A stretch of DNA of 64,000 bases from Notospermus geniculatus (taxonomy: Eukaryota; Nemertea; Pilidiophora; Heteronemertea; Lineidae): the NCBI GenBank assembly GCA_002633025.1, contig NMRB01001870.1, forward strand, positions 28,809 to 92,808, written 5' to 3'. Below the pieces are notes generated by a model. The model was given only the letters and a program-made list of their open reading frames with translations. It had not been told where the DNA came from and searched no databases. Below, piece after piece: positions 20,133 to 30,621 of the stretch. The position numbers and the translations under genes are program-made. Positions within the stretch are counted from its first letter, which is position 1; every line of letters begins with the position of its first letter.

Positions 20133-21173
20133 GATATCAATATAGTGGGAGAGTTTCCGAAGTCGTATTCTAGTATATACTACCATCAAAGGTTCCAAGC
20201 TGTCATAATGATGGCGGACATTTCAACTCTTGTGCTGACCTCACCACAGAATGTCTATGTATATTTTTTCGACAAATGGCGGCTGGAATTTACATTGAAG
20301 AGTCATTTTCGAATACCCACTGCTCTTCAGGTGATAGGTGAAATTGGGAATGACGTCATTAGCTTTGGAAACAAACAGGGAAAAGTTCAACCGGCGACAA
20401 AATTAGGCTTGAAAAATAAAGCGTTTGTATTCGATCTACATGGCTACTCTGTACGAGAATTATTCGTTCCATACTCAGATATTAAACAGAGGTTAAGGAA
20501 TCACAGAGGAAAGTTCAAGGAGCTTAGAATGACCACATGCAGTGACAACGCCTTCGTCGAAGTACTGTACTTCAAACAGAGCAATGAACGAAGGAACATG
20601 ACATTGATTTCCGACTTATATTGGTTCAAGATAAAAGACAGAGGGTTTGTTTTTAGGCTGGAGTTTGTAAAAAATTTAGATTACGAGCGCGTTTATAGAA
20701 AAAACGACTTTGGTTATTACAATAACATTATCTTCTTGTTTGATATTCAATGTGACCAAAAATTGAATCTGTACACATTTCAATTCCAGCCATTTACAAT
20801 CACTCTGAGAGACAAACGAAAAATGTATGATGTAAAGAATATAACGGTCTTCAAACACGTTTGGTGCGAAAGTGAATTGACGCAAGCTGTTTTCCTTTCC
20901 AGCGATGTGGTTGTATTGATTGAGTACGATTCCAATGCGATGTTAGCAGATATAACAGGAATGGTTTCCACCCTTAATAAAGTTTATAAAATAAATACCT
21001 GGCATGCTGATTGGACATTGAAAAGAAGGTCGTTTGGTACTGTAACTCTTCTTTTACATTCTCGTAGCTTTAATGGCTTCTTTGCCACAGATCACGGGGA
21101 GCTGATTTATTGGCCCAGAAAGATAGAAAATGATCGTCCTCCTACAGCAACAGTCGTCAAATATAGCGCATAA
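20133..21173 (+). CDS. Array gene 3, exon B: novel ~346-aa domain
   Basis: An intact terminal exon from the CAG acceptor (GAT ATC AAT ATA GTG) to TAA after ATVVKYSA. There is no ATG at its start, so it depends on exon A. Repeated beta-type segments can be seen: NVYVYFFDKWRLEFTLKSHF, AFVFDLHGYSVRELFVPYSD, LYWFKIKDRGFVFRLEFVKN, LYTFQFQPFTITL, VVVLIEYDSN and FFATDHGELIYWPRK. These could be blades of a six-bladed propeller (inference). Three family cysteines are present (TTCSDN, DIQCD, HVWCES). NITVF is a possible N-glycosylation site. It has no transmembrane segment, so the product is probably secreted. No known family recognised. Confidence 0.85.
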   Translation, partial: DINIVGEFPKSYSSIYYHQRFQAVIMMADISTLVLTSPQNVYVYFFDKWRLEFTLKSHFRIPTALQVIGEIGNDVISFGNKQGKVQPATKLGLKNKAFVFDLHGYSVRELFVPYSDIKQRLRNHRGKFKELRMTTCSDNAFVEVLYFKQSNERRNMTLISDLYWFKIKDRGFVFRLEFVKNLDYERVYRKNDFGYYNNIIFLFDIQCDQKLNLYTFQFQPFTITLRDKRKMYDVKNITVFKHVWCESELTQAVFLSSDVVVLIEYDSNAMLADITGMVSTLNKVYKINTWHADWTLKRRSFGTVTLLLHSRSFNGFFATDHGELIYWPRKIENDRPPTATVVKYSA

Positions 21174-22540
21174 TGAAATGAATAACATGCAGAAGCATTT
21201 TTCGCATTTTTAACCCTTTTGGGGACTGATGACACATATATGTGGCTTTGGCCTGTTCCACACACCCACCCTTGTGCATTCAAACTGACATAGAATCGTA
21301 ACCAGTGGACCGATTGATGTTCTCTTTGCATATTTTTTAATGCGAGACTACCCCCCCCCCCTCCCGAATACGCGATTTTGCTCTGCTTGAAGAAACCTCG
21401 GTAAAATTGCGTTTTTCGTTTGTCCTGGGGCCTAGATTGACTGGCTCCAAAGTGCAAATCTGACTCGTGACAAAATGGCCATATTTCCGGAACGGAAGCA
21501 GCTACGACGACGCGACTAGCGTCAAAAGAAAGAGGAGAAGAAAGTAGCTTCATTCTGACCAATTTTCAGAAGCGTAGGAGCAACGGTTGTCGAGATATGG
21601 ACGTTTAAAGATTGGCAACCTGACGAAAACGTAGGCAGAATGCGACCATTTCCTACTTGCATCTTCGGCTCTGACCTGTTTCTCTCACAGACATTTTAGA
21701 ACAAGCAGACCTGCATGAGGTCGTGGCCCATTTAGTTGCCTCCAGAATGAGTGCCTTGTCACCAGTTTTGGTTGCAAATTTTGGGAGCTAGGCGCATTTT
21801 TGTAGAGACATCAGAAATTCGTGTTAGGAAATGTACACTTTTCAACCTTATCTCGGCCCCAATGGGTAAAGAGAAACCATCTCTTTAGGCAGCACCCTTC
21901 TAGCCACATTTGCTTATCTTATTCTGAGGTACATATGTAGTTGATATCACGTTAGAATCTCACCTTGCATTGCACTCTAAACCGTGTTGGACAAAAATGG
22001 TGATGATACTATATGATGTTCTGTCAACATCGCATACGTTCTTCGTTTCCCTTTCTATCTCATCGTTTGAATAGAAGCTCTCAGCACATACATGTACGCA
22101 TTTGTGCTGTGGTTTTATCCGCTGAAAAGTGGGTATGACCGACGATTTGACGAAGAAACTTCTGCACATGACAGGCTTGGTGCTGAAATAAACCGCGCAT
22201 GTCATGTGTGTGTCAATGGGAAGAACATAAAAAGTCCAGTCAGATGCATGGTCACGTTATCAGACCCACATTCTCCACATTCGTGTGTTCTGTACTTGTG
22301 GACGCTGTTTGGCTCTCTGTTACACTTGTAGCAATTCGATCGTAACTAGACTTACAGTTACATGTACATACAAGGAGCATTATATTCTAAAGATAACTGT
22401 GAATGCCCATCGCGATGACCACATTTGGTTTGATGTAGACAATATGTAGCCTATACTAATAAAGTACGGTTTTGGGTGATTTGCCACTGCTCACGTCAGG
22501 TTATCCCGGAGTGTAGTGAAGCGGCATTTTAGTTCCCGAA
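21174..22540. other. Intergenic between array genes 3 and 4, first part
   Basis: Contains a C-rich run near 21350-21362 within sequence that looks like dispersed-repeat remnants. No gene, RNA or clear mobile element boundary is seen. Confidence 0.45.
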
Positions 22541-22779
22541 CATGTCGAAGACACCGCTAGGGCTAGAAGGCTTCGACTCTGGCTGCCATTTTATTGCTGA
22601 CGTCATTGTAGGAGTCCATTTGCCAGTAAAATTTTATTTCCCCCGGTCTAAAAACGGCAATGATTTTGAGCTTTTCTTACAGATCTGCAACTACACATAC
22701 AACCATTCTCATCAGGAAACTTCCTCGGTGTTGCCACTCCGCGCGATTCGACATGTTCGATTACATTTAGCACCCACGT

Positions 22780-22988
22780 GGATACGAAGTGGAAACGAAA
22801 GATAAATTTCAAAGTTTAATATACACCGTAACTCTATCGGTCTGAAGTCATCCGCTAAAAGACACTCCTGCAGCAGGCGAAATTTGTGGTACCAACCATC
22901 TCCTGAAATACACTACGTCATGGAAATGAAGCCCAATTTCGTATTTCGTACTTCGTGTTTCGTCAGATTTGCGAAACCTCACTATTAC
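22780..22988 (-). mobile_element. Single arm of the AGTGAGGTTTCGCAAA element
   Basis: It matches the inverse of about 37756-37970 and ends GCGAAACCTCACTATTA. Only one arm is present. Complete relatives are at 37756-38603 and 60757-61060. Confidence 0.7.
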
Positions 22989-23190
22989 AACAGAACGACG
23001 GAATAAGGGACGACTTGACAATAAGCGACACACACAGAGAAACAGTGAGTCTGTTTCCCAGTGTGTTCCAAACAATGGGAATAACACAGAAAAATGGCCG
23101 CTCTGAAAAACATTACACTGGCGTCTACTTTCACTTGGTCAAAGAAGTTGAATANCTTGTTGTTGTTCTGTTTCAGAGGCGAGTCCTAAG
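22989..23190 (+). pseudogene. Fragment of a fifth array copy (exon A end and intron)
   Basis: The ~120-bp repeat unit found twice in the gene 3 intron recurs here. It is followed by TTGGTCAAAGAAGTTGAAT, which resembles the exon A/intron boundary of the array genes (TGGTCAAAGAAGGTTAAT in gene 2), and then by GTTTCAGAGG, the conserved intronic block. No cysteine-coding part remains. This looks like the debris of another array copy; the alignment is short, so it is tentative. Confidence 0.45.
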
Positions 23191-25302
23191 ATGGCTTTCT
23201 CCGACTGATGTTGTTGGTCTTTGTGTCATGTGTTATACATGTAGTACACTCATGTAAATGGACAGTGGTTTTTTACCCTGTACCTGAAGTAATGCATAAT
23301 TTTGGGTTCTATCTCAGATATATAGCCTTACAACATCTCTTGTATATGTCCAAGAGCAAATTTCAAGGAGAAAATGAAAATATCATGCAAGTATCACTGT
23401 TTCAAAATATCATTGAAAATGAGATTTTTTAAATCATGAAGTTTTTCATAAAAACCAAATTTACCATGAATCTATGAAGAATTCTAAGACTCATGGTGAA
23501 GAATCTACTGAAAAATGTTTGCCCTGTTCTAGGTTATTCAAGGAAATATGCATGAAAAACGGGACAATTTTCATCACAAGGCATTTTAAAGAAAAAGTTT
23601 AATTTCTCTGTGATGGAGGGTAATGTAGTTACCAAATCTTGGTCAGTCTTAGTCTTTTAGTGAAGGTTAGCAACACAACCCAAAATCGCATGAAAAATCT
23701 CAAATTTCAGATTTTTGTTATTTTTGATAATCTGAAATATCATCAAAGTTAGCCAAGACTTTCGAACACTTTCTTCACCATAGTTTCCATAGTTTTCCAT
23801 AGATTACTTGATAAGTCATTTCTGGTAAAAAAAGTTAAGATTTCAAAAATCTCAATTTTGTTGATATTTTAAATAGTGATATTTTCATGATAATTAATTT
23901 TTTTCCGTGAAATTTTCTCTCCTACATACAGATGGGGATGTTCAAGGGCCAGGTATCAAAGATGCAACCCCATCGTGTGCATACCTCAGCAACGGAAGAC
24001 AAAAAAAACGCTCTCCATTTACTTTTTGGCATGAGTGTACAAGTTGTATTTTCCTTCTTAAGGTCTGCTGGAATAAACAGATAGATAATTTTTCGGCAGA
24101 ACATCTTTAGCACTGCCCAACCCTCCGACAAAGTTTTAGAATATCCGGTAAACATGGGAACAATGGATGTTATTAGTCTACATGTATAGCACGGAGGAAG
24201 CTGCAACGCAAATCTGACCGACCGTCAATCGTGGTGGTCTTTCTGCTTTGTGCTCCCTTCTTTATAATGTGGATAACTCATCCGATCAGCGGAATTTCAA
24301 GACAAAATTATGTTTAGGCCATGTAAAAAATAGTTGGTTAGCAACCCCCCCCCCTCATTGTTTTAAATTTTTTCTTTTCAGAAAACCTTCAAAACCGCCA
24401 AAAGAGTGATAAATTGTAGTTTGGGATGCTTAAATAAAACAACACTTTTAAAGGATAGAAAGTAGTTTTTATTTCTATTCATACCTATTACATTTGGAAT
24501 TTGCCTCAGGTTGCCATGGTTTTACATGTATCTCGAACTTGTATTGAGGTATTCCCACTGACGAGCCACTTGTCACGTGACTGGGCCGAGAAACGGTCGC
24601 CATTTTTTTCTCGATTCAAAGTGTCAGTGTGGCGGAGCACACCACAGCGAACACCATTATTACAACAGAAGGCGCTCATACCTCGCACCAATCTGTTACG
24701 CCGTGCTCACAGGATTGTGGGTAATCAAGATGGCGTCGGATGAATGAGAGCGAACTACTTTCTTGGCTGATCATGTGATCCCTCGATCCCTGTACATGTA
24801 GTTTCTAGGATCAAAATACCTATAAACCTCGCTTATTATGAGATTTGCCACTTGCTATACAATTATTCACAAAAAAATCTGTGAATATTTTTGCATTAAA
24901 CAAAGAATGTTAAGCCAATAACTTGGATTTATTTTTTTTCCTACGCTGTGATGAGGTCGCGGACGTACACCTCGGCCAGGTCTCGCCGAGGTGATGCGTT
25001 CCAAAGCTACACAGGTCTGTACATAATCAGTCTCGCGCAGCCTGTGTGGACACAATGCAGTGAACACAACTCAACAAGAATGCAGTGCAGCCTCAACTGG
25101 CCGACGACGACGTCAAATCTTCACTGCAGGACGTTTTGACGTCATCACCTGTAGTGTTGACGCTGTGTTGATGGTGTTGTTGCAGTGATCATCGTTTACT
25201 GACCTTTCACCTTTTGACAGCCAATACGGCAGCATGTATGAAATGGTAGATACATGTACTTTGCTAGGAACCCCCACCCAAACCTCCTCGCACCCTCGTT
25301 TC
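23191..25302. other. AT-rich intergenic DNA
   Basis: No gene recognised. A C-run is at about 24346-24355. Short open frames have no identifiable features. Confidence 0.45.
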
Positions 25303-25702
25303 ACTGTAAAAAATGGAATAGTCCCCGCGGGTAAATTTTACCAATGCCATCGGCAATTTCGATTTTACCACAGAAAAGGGTAATATTTGCTCAAAAGCGC
25401 AGGTCAATATTACCTATCCGTGGGTATTCTCAGGCACCTTCCTTACAATAGGGGGTAATGTTTACCTGGAACCGTGGGTAAAACTGGGGACAAGCTTACT
25501 ACCTATTTATCTACGGGAATATAGGGAGTAAGCTTGTCCCCAGTTTTACCCACGGTTCCAGGTAAACATTACCTGCAATAATAAGGAAGGCGCCTGAGAA
25601 TACCCACGGATAGGTAATATTGACCGGCGCTTTTGAGCAAATATTACCCTTTTCTGTGGTAAAATCGAATTTACCCGCGGGGACTATTCCATTTTTTACA
25701 GT
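25303..25702. mobile_element. Foldback element with ~190-bp arms
   Basis: The ends are ACTGTAAAAAATGGAATAGT and its inverse, and the arms match nearly throughout to a short centre near 25500. The arms are rich in GGTAA/TTACC motifs. No coding capacity. Confidence 0.85.
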
Positions 25703-26573
25703 ATAGGTATGTATCCCACTAACAGAAAACATCTGAACCCGTTTGTACATGTAGCCTACTTCTAGGTGATTGCGTTTACCCAGACCTGGTTTACCATATA
25801 TCAACTTTGCTTTTCTTATAAATGGGTAAATTCAGATGCAAATGAAATTTTGGGATGTTACAGTTGTTGGTGAAAGGACGTATCCATATCTTGTGTCATT
25901 TTGTTCTCTCAGGACGAATGGTTCGTTCGTTAACACCCAAATAACGTAGATTATCTATTATTGGAGGTTTAACAAATACCCCTCGCTCTCTGGCGGTCAT
26001 CATGGAATCCAGTATGGCGGACTTGTGACGTTATTTCCGATAGGACCATTCAATTCGACGTCCCCGAAAATGTGGGTGTATAGGTCTCTTAGAGATATGC
26101 GGGAAAAAGTGTCCAAAATGGCGGCCATGTTAAAATTGGCCCAGTATGAAATATTCAAAGTATCTGGTGGAGATAAACTTTTGTCAAAAACTGTACATAA
26201 AAAAGTCTAACAATTCCAATTTATCAATTGATGAGTGACATACTATTATTGTGACAACTTTCTACTTCGATCGATTGCGCAAGATCAAAATCACCATATT
26301 TACTGGATGTATTCAATAGATTATTGAGATTGGGTACATCGGATGTAAGTCACTTACATGTAAAGATTGTAACACAACAACTAAGAACCAGTAATACATG
26401 TATTTTAATAATAGATCTATTGCTGAGATGTCTTTACTGCAAGCACTTGTATTTTGCTCTGTCCACAGCCAACTCTTTCCCTGTACTAATCTACATCTCG
26501 GGGTATGGATGACGGATAAAGGAGGTTTCAAAATGTGTTAATGGCCACCATGAAGCAGATGATTTGTGAATCA
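25703..26573. other. Upstream region of array gene 4
   Basis: About 26110-26200 is a single arm related to the mariner-like element at 1760-2353 (TTTATCTCCACCAGATACTT in inverse orientation). Otherwise no feature is seen, and no promoter motif could be assigned. Confidence 0.45.
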
Positions 26574-26819
26574 ATGCGCACCGCAATGATCCCACTTGTT
26601 TTCAAGCTCGCGGAGTACGGGTTTGGATGTTTCTCTTATACACGTGTGGCCGCACAAGTCAAGTCATGCATCGATTGTAGCCTATTTTGCGTTAGGGGCG
26701 ACGACTGTCGGCTTTTTTCGTTTCGACCGGGCGTTTTGAAAAGTAACTGCCGCATTGCAAGACCAGTAAGTTGCAACAAGACAAAAATTGGAGGTGGAGT
26801 CGCATTATGGATGATGAAG
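26574..26819 (+). CDS. Array gene 4, exon A: secreted PAN/apple-like domain
   Basis: An 82-codon exon from ATG of MRTAMIPLVF, chosen because gene 3 starts the same way; in-frame ATGs further upstream (26541, 26550, 26559) are possible. Cysteines at 19, 35, 39, 45, 59 and 67 follow the PAN-like spacing (the last gap is one residue shorter), with an additional Cys at 32 not found in the other copies. CRLFSFR replaces CRLFSYR. The exon ends GVALWMMK at a GTGAAT donor, phase 0. The leader (IPLVFKLAEY) is less hydrophobic than in gene 2, so the signal peptide is uncertain. Confidence 0.7.
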
Positions 26820-27995
26820 GTGAATCTTGTTGCTAATGGACACCACTCTCATCAAGGTTTCAGAGGTTTCTGCTTGATGATGAAATTTATAGATCAGTCT
26901 AGTTTAAAAGTTACAAAACGATCACTCAGGTCAATAGCAATGTTTGGTTTTTCCGAGGAGATGAGTTCTGAGGAACAAAATACAAATCGAAGCATTATTT
27001 ACTCGGAGAAGGGATAAAGAAATAAAAGTGGGAATTTTTGGCATTTTGCATTCTCACATTCTCATTTTTTTCCATTTTGAGATAACATCACCCGAAAATC
27101 AGACAAAATGTCATGTCAATTTAAGAAAAGTTCTCAAAATGGGAAAACATTTTCTCTCAATTTGAGAAATTGAAAAAATTGCGCTAAATTCCAAAATTTC
27201 CCACTTTTTATTTTTCCATTTTTATTTCTTACTCCCTTAGAGGTCTTTCTCATTGTCGATTTCGATCTCGAGGTGATTCTATAAACGTTCGTCCGAATAG
27301 GTGAAGGAAGTGAACGAACAAAAATGTAAGGATAGGTTGACCATTTTAACCATGTTAACCGGTGATGTGATTGGTGAGGAGAAAAGTAACGATATGTGGC
27401 GCCTCTGGTTAAGTCCACTTTGCTTACGTCCTGTCTGTGATTGGTTCATCAGCAATGTGTAACACGCCCATTGACAGCTTTTAATTGATGAGATGACGAA
27501 TCACCATCAGGCCCCAATGCGAGCGTGACAATCACCGGTACGCGGACGCCTATGAGCCACCAACTCGCATAACAATTCTATTAAGCCCTTCTCAGTGCAG
27601 TGCAGAATGCCATTTTGTTCCACTGTAATCAGTTTAACGGGCCTGCTCTTTGTACAATATAGGAGATGTGTACGTTGCGGAGCAACCTTCCTCCCCCTAT
27701 ACCCTCGCCTCCTGTTTATAACCAGAACGTATTAATGCACCTATGCCTTGGTCACGTGTTATAAAACTCGCCAAGCATAGATCCTGTACCATACGTATGG
27801 ACGAAACTTTTAAGTTTTCATTTGGGACCTGAGACCTTTACCTATTTGGTCCTGTCGCAATGCTAACTTCTACAGCTGTAACAGACAGGGAAATCTGTAT
27901 GGTAGAATGATGCGGTGGGGATACTGTATTCCGTTGCGTCAAATCCAGTAATCGGATTTATAATCTTCCTTATACATTGTATATCCATCGGACAG
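26820..27995 (+). other. Intron of array gene 4
   Basis: It contains the conserved block AAGGTTTCAGAGGTTTCTGC near 26856-26877 and the palindromic MITE at 27010-27239. The last 80 bases before the CAG acceptor happen to be open in the frame of exon B and encode a hydrophobic run, but there is no ATG and the acceptor is conserved, so I treat them as the intron's pyrimidine-rich tract. Confidence 0.65.
27010..27239. mobile_element. Palindromic MITE, copy in gene 4 intron
   Basis: Same family as 4543-4793, with arms carrying AAAATTCCAAAATTTCCCAC-type sequence and CAGACAAAATGTCATGTCA centrally. It lies about 190 bp after exon A, compared with about 95 bp in gene 1. Confidence 0.75.
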
Positions 27996-29042
27996 GACAT
28001 CGATATAGTGGGGGAGTTTCCAAAGATGTATTCTACTATATACTACCATCAGAAATGCCAAGCTGTTATAATGTTGATCGATATTTCAAATAATTTTTCT
28101 TCCCCACGAAATGTGTACGTTTACTTTTTCGACAGAACAAGGCTCGTGTTTAAGCTAAAGAGTCACTTTACAATACCCAAAGCTCTTTATATCACGGGTG
28201 AAATTGGGAATGACGTCATCAGCCTAGGGAATGAAGCTGGACGCTTTCAACTGGTAACAAAAAAGGTAGGTAGAATCATCGTGCATGTATTCGATCTGGA
28301 TGGCCATTCCGCACGAGAATTATTCATTCCGTATGCAGATATCAAAAGGAGATTAAGGAATCATGGAAGAAAGCTCAAAGAGCATAGATTGACCACGTGT
28401 GGGTACAACGCTTTTGTTGAAATACTCTATTACAAAACGAACGAAAAACAAAGGTACAAGGCGTTGATTTCCGATTTGCACTGGTTCAAGATAAAAGACA
28501 GAGGGTTTCTTTTTAGGCTAGAATATGTAAAAGATTTGGGTTTCAAACGCATTTACAGAAAGAATGATTTTGGTTATTTCAATAATTTGATGATCATGTT
28601 GGACATTCAGTGTGACTTCGAAACGAATCTATACACATTTGAATTCCAACCATTCACAGTTACTTTGAGAGCCAGGCGGAAAATGTATGATGTAACGAAT
28701 GTAACCGTCTTCGAACACGTTCGGTGCGGGAAAGAAAACATCCAGGCAGTGTTTCTTTCCACTGATGTAGTAGTACTGACTGAATATGATTCTAGCGAAC
28801 TCTTAGTGGGTATATCAGGCATGATTTACACTCTTAATACCGTTTATAAGATAAAGATCAGGCATGGTAATTGGAAGTTGAAAAGGCACAAACGAACGTT
28901 ATATGGTACACTTGCTTTTCTTGCACAATCGTATGGTCATCACGTATTTTTTACTACTGATTCTGGAGAACTGATTTGTTGGCCCAGAAGGAAAGAACAC
29001 GAACTTCCTCCTAAAGCCAGGATCATCAGATATGAGACATGA
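27996..29042 (+). CDS. Array gene 4, exon B: novel ~348-aa domain
   Basis: An intact terminal exon from ...ATCGGACAG to TGA after ARIIRYET; with exon A it gives about 430 aa. Family motifs are all present: VGEFPKMYSTIYYHQK, SSPRNVYVYFFD, GEIGNDVISLGNE, LTTCGYNAFVEI, LHWFKIKDRGFLFRLEYVKD, DIQCDFETNLYTFEFQ, NVTVFEHVRCG, VVVLTEYDSS and SGELICWPRR. Conserved Cys are at TTC, IQC and VRC, with an additional Cys in LICW shared with gene 1. The stop codon lies at the edge of a mariner-type element that supplies the whole 3' flank, including AATAAA at 29079-29084. Probably secreted; function unknown. Confidence 0.85.
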   Translation, partial: DIDIVGEFPKMYSTIYYHQKCQAVIMLIDISNNFSSPRNVYVYFFDRTRLVFKLKSHFTIPKALYITGEIGNDVISLGNEAGRFQLVTKKVGRIIVHVFDLDGHSARELFIPYADIKRRLRNHGRKLKEHRLTTCGYNAFVEILYYKTNEKQRYKALISDLHWFKIKDRGFLFRLEYVKDLGFKRIYRKNDFGYFNNLMIMLDIQCDFETNLYTFEFQPFTVTLRARRKMYDVTNVTVFEHVRCGKENIQAVFLSTDVVVLTEYDSSELLVGISGMIYTLNTVYKIKIRHGNWKLKRHKRTLYGTLAFLAQSYGHHVFFTTDSGELICWPRRKEHELPPKARIIRYET

Positions 29043-29640
29043 GTTACCCAAAAAATGCCACCCATGCCGGGAATCGTTAATAAAATTCACAATCCTTTCT
29101 ACAATCCAACCATATTTGGTACAAATGAGCTTCAGTCCACGCCTGACTTGTCCACCAAGTTTCAGTCATGAATGTCTAACAGTCTTTGTTTTGCCGTTCC
29201 ATGATATGCTCCATATGTTCACCTCTGCGTTGCAAGCACACTTGGATATACGACGTGCAAAATTGTCAATAACTCAGACACACTCCTTTCTTGGCACTGC
29301 CCTGATTTTGGCTGTGATGGCCCTTAGCATTCAAGTTTAAGATTGTTCCATGGGCCCTGAATTTGTGGACCCACCTGTACACGAGATTTTTGTTTGGATA
29401 TTGACGACATCGAAATTTTCTCTTGAAGCGAGCTTGCACAGTCACCACTGATTTTGTCTCAAAGTAAGATTCTACACAAAATGTTTTTTCTTGAACTGTC
29501 CAAGGCATTTTTGAAACTGCTCTAATTCAATATTCCTTGCAATGATTCTTCTTCATAAACCTGAAATATTAAAGCAATTGCTCAATTATTAAAGATTTTA
29601 CGGACGTTTTCATGGGTGGCAGTTTTTGGGTCACCCTGTA
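29036..29640 (-). mobile_element. Internally deleted mariner-type element
   Basis: The ends match in inverse orientation: TTACCCAAAAAATGCCACCC at the left and, inverted, TGACCCAAAAACTGCCACCC at the right, where the terminus is CAGGGTGACCC next to TA. On the minus strand, 29508-29310 encodes the N-terminal helix-turn-helix of a mariner-like transposase (FCVESYFETKS...RQYPNKNLVYRWVHKF). About 29270-29200 encodes its C-terminal tail (IQVCLQRRGEHMEHIM). The catalytic middle is missing, so it cannot transpose itself. Confidence 0.8.
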
Positions 29641-30407
29641 CATGTAGGTTTAAGTTCCGATTTCACGTCGTTGACATCTAATTGTCCAAGACTTCTTCTG
29701 TCGGCTTATTCTATCATACGTCCAATACCAGATAGATCAGCCTTCACGGGATCTTGCACAGGAAGCCTTCGTACAACTTGCGAATCCTAAGCCGTCAGGT
29801 TTGCTTTTCATTCACCGCACTTTCACCAGAGTGATGAAAGACAGCACTGGCCAACTTACGGTTCCGCAGGAATTACGGCGGCTTTGTGAACAAGGTGCCT
29901 GATTACTTCGCGTGGACAGGCAAGAAAGGCTGCGGTACATCTAGTTTTATGCTTCGTGTCACTTCACCATGATCTGGATGACCTGACGACGCCTAGGGTT
30001 GCGTCATCACCTGCTTCTCCTGAGAAATATTGATTTCGCTCCAGCAGCACGTTATGGACAGCTAGTAAACGACCCGTTATAATCATGTTTGCCATTTTAA
30101 CAAACAAAACGGCCCACTAATTATACAATTCGTTTAATGGATTTTAAGCTGTTACTCAAGCGGATAAGCAGAGCACTCACCGTTGGCCTTTTTATCATTG
30201 AGGATAACTTTATCAAATAAAAAAGGTAAGGTACATGGCGTTGATTCGCATGATTTATCAATCTTAGTATCAAAAATTTATGAGGCGCTCGCTGTGGTTT
30301 TAGTATGTGTGTGATGCTGCGAAAAAATATTTTCAGAATACACTTAGTTGACGTTAAAGGGAGTCGCCATTCATTGTGTAAAATTATGAAATATCGTTAA
30401 TACATTC
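29641..30407. other. Intergenic, no gene recognised
   Basis: No feature seen. Confidence 0.45.
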
Positions 30408-30621
30408 AATGATAATAAACAAGAGTCAATCTCCAGAATTCACGAATTTTCGACCCCAACCGGGGTCTTTTTCAAGTGGAACTTTGCAATCTGAAACTCT
30501 AGAAAAGAGTCTTTTCTTTGTCTTTTCTAGAGTTTCAGATTGCAAAGTTCCACTTGAAAAAGACCCCGGTTGGGGTCGAAAATTCGTGAATTCTGGAGAT
30601 TGACTCTTGTTTATTATCATT
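30408..30621. mobile_element. Near-perfect ~100-bp-arm palindrome
   Basis: The arms start AATGATAATAAACAAGAGTC and its exact inverse, meeting around a short loop near 30510-30520. Because the sequence is symmetrical, both strands contain nearly the same 64-codon open frame (starting MIINKSQSPEF). A single arm occurs at 13550-13651. This is a foldback transposon rather than a gene. Confidence 0.85.

Noticed and set aside
27915-27995. Hydrophobic N-terminal extension in frame with gene 4 exon B, looking like a signal peptide
   Set aside because: There is no ATG (only GTG) and a stop lies just upstream; the CAG acceptor at 27993-27995 is conserved in all four genes, so this is the intron's pyrimidine tract.
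30409-30620. Two 64-codon proteins on opposite strands
   Set aside because: Both result from a perfect palindrome.
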